Part shown: piece by piece, positions 60,600 through 64,000 of the stretch | Position numbering within the stretch: position 1 is the stretch's first letter | Layout: each line of letters begins with the position of its first letter | Assembly: GCF_004295685.1 (NCBI RefSeq) | Contig: NZ_AP019368.1 | Span: forward strand, 1,430,364 to 1,494,363 | DNA length: 64,000 nt | Reading direction: 5' to 3' | From: Fluviispira sanaruensis | GTDB taxonomy: Bacteria > Bdellovibrionota_B > Oligoflexia > Silvanigrellales > Silvanigrellaceae | Made by a program: the position numbers and the translations under genes | The notes under the pieces: generated by a model | Database searches by the model: none | The model's input: only the letters and a program-made list of their open reading frames with translations | What the model was told of the DNA's origin: nothing

Positions 60600-61685
60600 T
60601 TGCCTTTTTTAATTCTACCCCCCACAGTCATGATTTCTGAAAATCCGGAGACGGCTTCTGCCACTTTGGCACGGGCAAAAGCTTATCAAGAACAACTTCT
60701 GCAACAATTGGGTCTCGGTAAAAATCAAGAGCAGTCCCCTGTTACAAAAGGTGCTTATCGTGGCACGCGGATTTTTATTTGGAATAAAAACTACAATGCA
60801 TATTTGCCTAGCTACTTTGTTTTTCCCACAGGAATAAAACAAAATAACGAGTACATGGCAACCGCTTCCCTTGTGCGCCATACGGATTGCATGCATTTAG
60901 GCTCCGTGTGGCAAGTCAAGAATAAAGCCCTCATTCCAATTCAATTGGAAAATTCAAATTCAAGCCTGACACAAATTGCGGATCGCACTTTTACAGATAA
61001 ATCTCCTGTGCGTTTGGATTCCTTTTACAATTTTCGCGCCGAATATCGTATGCAAAATATTTTTGAATCAGTTATAGGCGAAAAACTTGCTGCCAATGGA
61101 GTGCAAAATTTAACAAATCTTTCGCGGTTAGCTTGTAAAGGAATTTATGCAAAAGAATTTTTATTAGAAAAAGCTCTTGAATACCCTGCGAGAGCTCATC
61201 GTGATATCATACTAAAAATGTCTGCGACTCACTTGCAAGAAAAAGAAAATTGGCCTAAAGTAACCTATAAAGCACAAGTGAATTCTGGGGTTTTTGCTGA
61301 AAAGCATGAGGATTTATTTGCTGAAAAGAGTGAAACTTATTTTAACCCACAAAAGATTTCTGAGTTAATTATTGAAAAAGTTTTACCCAATTTACAGGAT
61401 TTAAAGATCGATGAATTTAAAATAATTCGCCGCTACCGTGGATGGGTTTATTTAAATCGTGGACGCGCATATGGCTTGAAAATAGGGATGCGATTGATTG
61501 GACCAAATCATTCGACCTTTCATATTATTAGATATTCACCAGAGGTAAATGGTGAAATTGATTCTTGTATTGCTTTTATCCGCTACGAAGATAAAGAAAA
61601 ACCTATTGTCGTAGGTGATATTTTAAAAATGGATCCAACCCTCTTTCCAAAACCTAAAATATCGGATAATAACCTTAATAAGTGA
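60600..61685 (+). CDS. Uncharacterised protein upstream of an efflux pair
   Basis: 361 residues, no signal peptide or membrane segment. The C-terminal ~90 residues resemble small beta-rich domains where a glycine-rich turn follows a conserved GWVYLNRGRAYGLKIGMRLIG (GLKIGM), reminiscent of FlgT-type C-terminal folds, but similarity is only suggestive. Start TTG 60600 follows AAGAG; ATG 60630 (MISENPET) is an alternative. It precedes the emrA-like gene by 25 bases on the same strand, so is probably part of its operon. Function unknown. Confidence 0.55.
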   Translation: MPFLILPPTVMISENPETASATLARAKAYQEQLLQQLGLGKNQEQSPVTKGAYRGTRIFIWNKNYNAYLPSYFVFPTGIKQNNEYMATASLVRHTDCMHLGSVWQVKNKALIPIQLENSNSSLTQIADRTFTDKSPVRLDSFYNFRAEYRMQNIFESVIGEKLAANGVQNLTNLSRLACKGIYAKEFLLEKALEYPARAHRDIILKMSATHLQEKENWPKVTYKAQVNSGVFAEKHEDLFAEKSETYFNPQKISELIIEKVLPNLQDLKIDEFKIIRRYRGWVYLNRGRAYGLKIGMRLIGPNHSTFHIIRYSPEVNGEIDSCIAFIRYEDKEKPIVVGDILKMDPTLFPKPKISDNNLNK

Positions 61686-61710
61686 ATGTTCATTTATAAA
61701 GGAAAATTTA

Positions 61711-62898
61711 ATGCTGCAAAATAAATTTCGTGATTTTAAAAAAAAGAAATCAGCAAAAGTTTTTATAGGAATATTGAGTGTTTCAATTATATTTTTGAGT
61801 GTTTACTGGCTATTAACCTTTGGCAGCGAAAGCACCGATGCATCGCAAATTGAAGGGCATATCGTTACAGTATCACCTCAAATTTCAGGTAAAATTGTAA
61901 AAATATTTGTGTCTGACAACCAAAATATAAATGAAGGGGAGCCGCTTGTTGAACTTGACAGTGAGCAACAAAAAGTAGAGGTGGCACTTGCAAAAGCAGA
62001 TTTAGATGCTGCCAAAGCATCACTCGCTCAAGCTGAATCTGAACTTTCGCGCATGGATAAAAATTATTTAGCGACTTTAACTCAAGCTAAAGGAGGTCTA
62101 ACACAAGCCAGTTCTGGGATTATTACCAGTGCAGAGGCTGTGAAACAGGCAAAAGCAAATCTCGAATCGAGTGTCAGTGCAGAAGCTCTCGCTAAGAAAA
62201 ACTTAGAGCGTTATCTCAGTTTGAAAAACCAAGGTGCTGTTTCTCAAGCAGAACTCGACAATCAGCAGAATCAGTATGAACAGGCTCGTGCTGCGCTCCG
62301 CTCTGCGCAAGCGCAAGTGGCAAGTATGCAAGCATCACGAACACAGTCGTCTGGAGGCTTACAGCAAGCAAAAGGACAGCTTTTACAAGCTGAATCATTA
62401 GAAAATCAGGTTAAATCTTTTGCTGCTGCAGTAAATTTAGCTCAAGCAAAAGTGAAAAAAGCAGAAGCTGCACTCGAACAAGCAGAATTAAAGTTAAGTT
62501 ACACGTTCGTAAAAGCACCATTTTCTGGAACTGTGTCCAATAAAACAGTTGAAATTGGAAAAATTGTGCAAGCAGGTTCACCGCTTTTATCTATTGTTTC
62601 TTTATCTGATACATGGGTTATCGCTAATTTTAAAGAAAATCAATTAAAAAATATACGACCTGGGCAAAAAGTAAAAATTAAAGTTGACAGTTATCCAGCA
62701 AAAACTATTTCTGGGATTGTAAAAGGATTATCAGGTGCTTCTGGGTCGACTTTTGCTTTATTGCCGCCAGATAATTCGGCAGGAAACTTTGTTAAAGTAA
62801 CGCAGAGATTTCCTGTAAAGATCGAAATCACTGCCCGTCCAGATGATATTGTTTTAAGGCCGGGAATGAGCACAGTTGTTACTGTTGCTACGCGATAA
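61711..62898 (+). CDS. HlyD/EmrA-family membrane-fusion protein
   Basis: 395 residues. One membrane helix (~18-36), beta-barrel/lipoyl halves (HIVTVSPQISGKIVKIFVSDNQNINEGEPLVELD) and a periplasmic coiled coil of long helices rich in Ala/Gln (~85-270), then the closing lipoyl half with TFVKAPFSGTVSNKTVEIGKIVQAG. Architecture of a tripartite pump adaptor linking an inner-membrane MFS pump to an outer-membrane channel. The partner MFS gene follows 26 bases later. Substrate probably drugs or toxins. Confidence 0.85.
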   Translation: MLQNKFRDFKKKKSAKVFIGILSVSIIFLSVYWLLTFGSESTDASQIEGHIVTVSPQISGKIVKIFVSDNQNINEGEPLVELDSEQQKVEVALAKADLDAAKASLAQAESELSRMDKNYLATLTQAKGGLTQASSGIITSAEAVKQAKANLESSVSAEALAKKNLERYLSLKNQGAVSQAELDNQQNQYEQARAALRSAQAQVASMQASRTQSSGGLQQAKGQLLQAESLENQVKSFAAAVNLAQAKVKKAEAALEQAELKLSYTFVKAPFSGTVSNKTVEIGKIVQAGSPLLSIVSLSDTWVIANFKENQLKNIRPGQKVKIKVDSYPAKTISGIVKGLSGASGSTFALLPPDNSAGNFVKVTQRFPVKIEITARPDDIVLRPGMSTVVTVATR

Positions 62899-62924
62899 TT
62901 TAAAATTTAATTATTGGAAAAAAT

Positions 62925-64000
62925 ATGGCTTCATTTCATACAGAAACAAAATCTGTCGTACAGGGGTCAAAACTTTTAATAACGATAGCAGCTATGATTG
63001 CTTCTTTAATGGCTGTGTTAGACATTAGCATAGTGAATGTTGCTTTAAACGATATTCGTGCAAGTTTTGGCGTGCAAATGGATCAAGTTGCTTGGATTTC
63101 TACGGGATATATGATGGCAAATGTTGTCGTTATCCCGATGACAGGTTTTTTTCAAAATCGTTTTGGCTTAAAAAACTATTTTTTATTTTCCATCGCTTTG
63201 TTTATTATCGCGAGTGTACTATGTGCAATGTCTTGGAATCTTTCATCACTTGTCATCTTTCGCATTTTGCAAGGCGCTGGTGGTGGAGCAATAATTCCTA
63301 CTGCGAGTACAATTCTGATTTCTCGTTATCCACGTGAAGAGCAAGGCATGGCACAAGCTTTTATAGGGCTTGGCGCAATCACGGGACCGCTCTTAGGTCC
63401 GACTGTCGGTGGATATTTAATAGATTATTCTAGTTGGCATTTAATCTTTTTAATCAATTTACCCATAGGTGTTTTAGCTCTCATGCTGGCTGCAGCGAGC
63501 ATAAAAATAGAGAATTTTATACCAAGTAAGGAAAAGATTGATAAATATGGATTCCTCTTACTTTTGATCGGACTTGCTAGCTTGCAATTTATTTTAGAAG
63601 AAGGAAATCGAGATGATTGGTTTGAAAGTAGAATTATTATTTTCTTTTCTATTGTCAGTTTGACATGTCTTGTTACTTTGGTTGTTCAGCAACTCGAAGC
63701 AAAAAAACCAATGATCAACTTTCGTGTTTTCCTAGAATGGAATTATTTAATTTCAACTTTGATTAATTTTATGCTTGGCACTATTCTTTTTGGTGTCTCA
63801 TTTTTATTTTCACTTTATTGTGCAAATGTAATGCAATATACCCCTTTAAATATTGGCTTGCTCTTTTTAAAGGGAACTTTTATACAAATACTAATCATGC
63901 CAATTATTGGTAAAATAGTGCGATTTATTGACAATCGCTATTTAATAGCAGTCGGTGTTGTTATAGTTACAATAAGTTTATGGATGAATGGTAACTTAAA
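62925..64000 (+). CDS. EmrB/QacA-type MFS drug efflux transporter (cut by window edge)
   Basis: The frame from ATG 62925 (MASFHTET) is open to the window edge: ~358 residues of a DHA2-family (14-helix) transporter, N-terminal part. Motif D1-like AVLDISIVNVAL, helix 2 QVAWISTGYMMANVVVIP, RFGLKNY motif A, RILQGAGGGAI motif B, and GAITGPLLGPTVGGYL motif C of drug-proton antiporters are visible. It pairs with the EmrA-like protein just upstream, so an inner-membrane pump driven by the proton gradient is expected. GGAAA precedes the ATG. Confidence 0.88.
   Translation, partial: MASFHTETKSVVQGSKLLITIAAMIASLMAVLDISIVNVALNDIRASFGVQMDQVAWISTGYMMANVVVIPMTGFFQNRFGLKNYFLFSIALFIIASVLCAMSWNLSSLVIFRILQGAGGGAIIPTASTILISRYPREEQGMAQAFIGLGAITGPLLGPTVGGYLIDYSSWHLIFLINLPIGVLALMLAAASIKIENFIPSKEKIDKYGFLLLLIGLASLQFILEEGNRDDWFESRIIIFFSIVSLTCLVTLVVQQLEAKKPMINFRVFLEWNYLISTLINFMLGTILFGVSFLFSLYCANVMQYTPLNIGLLFLKGTFIQILIMPIIGKIVRFIDNRYLIAVGVVIVTISLWMNGNL

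Noticed and set aside
1-64000. tRNA or rRNA genes
   Set aside because: No T-loop plus acceptor pattern or rRNA-like conserved block was recognised when reading both strands.

Overview
The window is AT-rich DNA (roughly one third G+C by eye) from a Gram-negative, double-membraned bacterium. It encodes LptF/LptG lipopolysaccharide export permeases, a beta-barrel-like protein, lipoproteins, MurJ, a membrane-bound chemoreceptor, and an EmrA/EmrB-type tripartite pump. Start codons include several TTG and GTG. The mix of many cell-envelope lipoproteins, low GC and a lysine-rich histone-like protein would fit a Bdellovibrionota/Oligoflexia lineage such as Silvanigrellales, but that placement is inference; no rRNA or tRNA gene was recognised in the window.

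Layout. 1-2044: start of glucose-6-phosphate isomerase (reverse) and betaine-aldehyde dehydrogenase (forward). 2045-2743: non-coding region with direct repeats and a long hairpin. 2744-12315: accessory island with three tandem S41-protease-like lipoproteins (the third apparently catalytically dead), a frameshifted methyltransferase, a decayed radical SAM gene and a peptide-type ABC exporter. 12437-18765: reverse operon of an ABCC-like split ABC transporter pair, serA and a zinc-ribbon coiled-coil protein, closed by a terminator. 18798-22188: forward cluster of a putative HExxH metalloprotein, an HDOD protein, an anchored protein and a small beta-barrel-like protein. 22265-28705: amino-acid permease, alaS, murJ. 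28688-34438: chemosensory operon cheA-cheW-mcp-cheR/cheB fusion, without a separate CheY in view. 34699-37026: YdeI-like protein, IS200/IS605 debris, free methionine-R-sulfoxide reductase. 37177-39185: Fur-box-preceded NIS siderophore synthetase. 39166-42982: alpha/beta hydrolase, photolyase, two solo PAS proteins, FtsB-like protein. 43059-48876: tightly overlapping recQ-like / Lon-like / EpmA-like operon. 48970-55635: DUF3299-like protein, membrane protein, zinc-ribbon protein, lptF-lptG, a pentapeptide-like protein, gapA. 55695-60109: D-Ala-D-Ala ligase-like protein, AT-hook histone-like protein, mutY, and an aldehyde-dehydrogenase-fold protein lacking both catalytic residues. 60600-64000: unknown protein followed by emrA-like and emrB-like genes (the last cut by the window edge).

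How they work together. Most of the window is ordinary housekeeping (glycolysis, serine synthesis, translation, wall and LPS export, DNA repair) in short operons. The least explained parts are the S41/methyltransferase/radical SAM/ABC island with its palindromic promoter elements and repeats, the lone siderophore synthetase, the dead aldehyde dehydrogenase downstream of mutY, and the HELQH protein divergent from the ABCC-like exporter. Nothing here can be shown from sequence alone to be a new system. The S41 island is the best candidate for an undescribed envelope-protease or decayed peptide-maturation locus.
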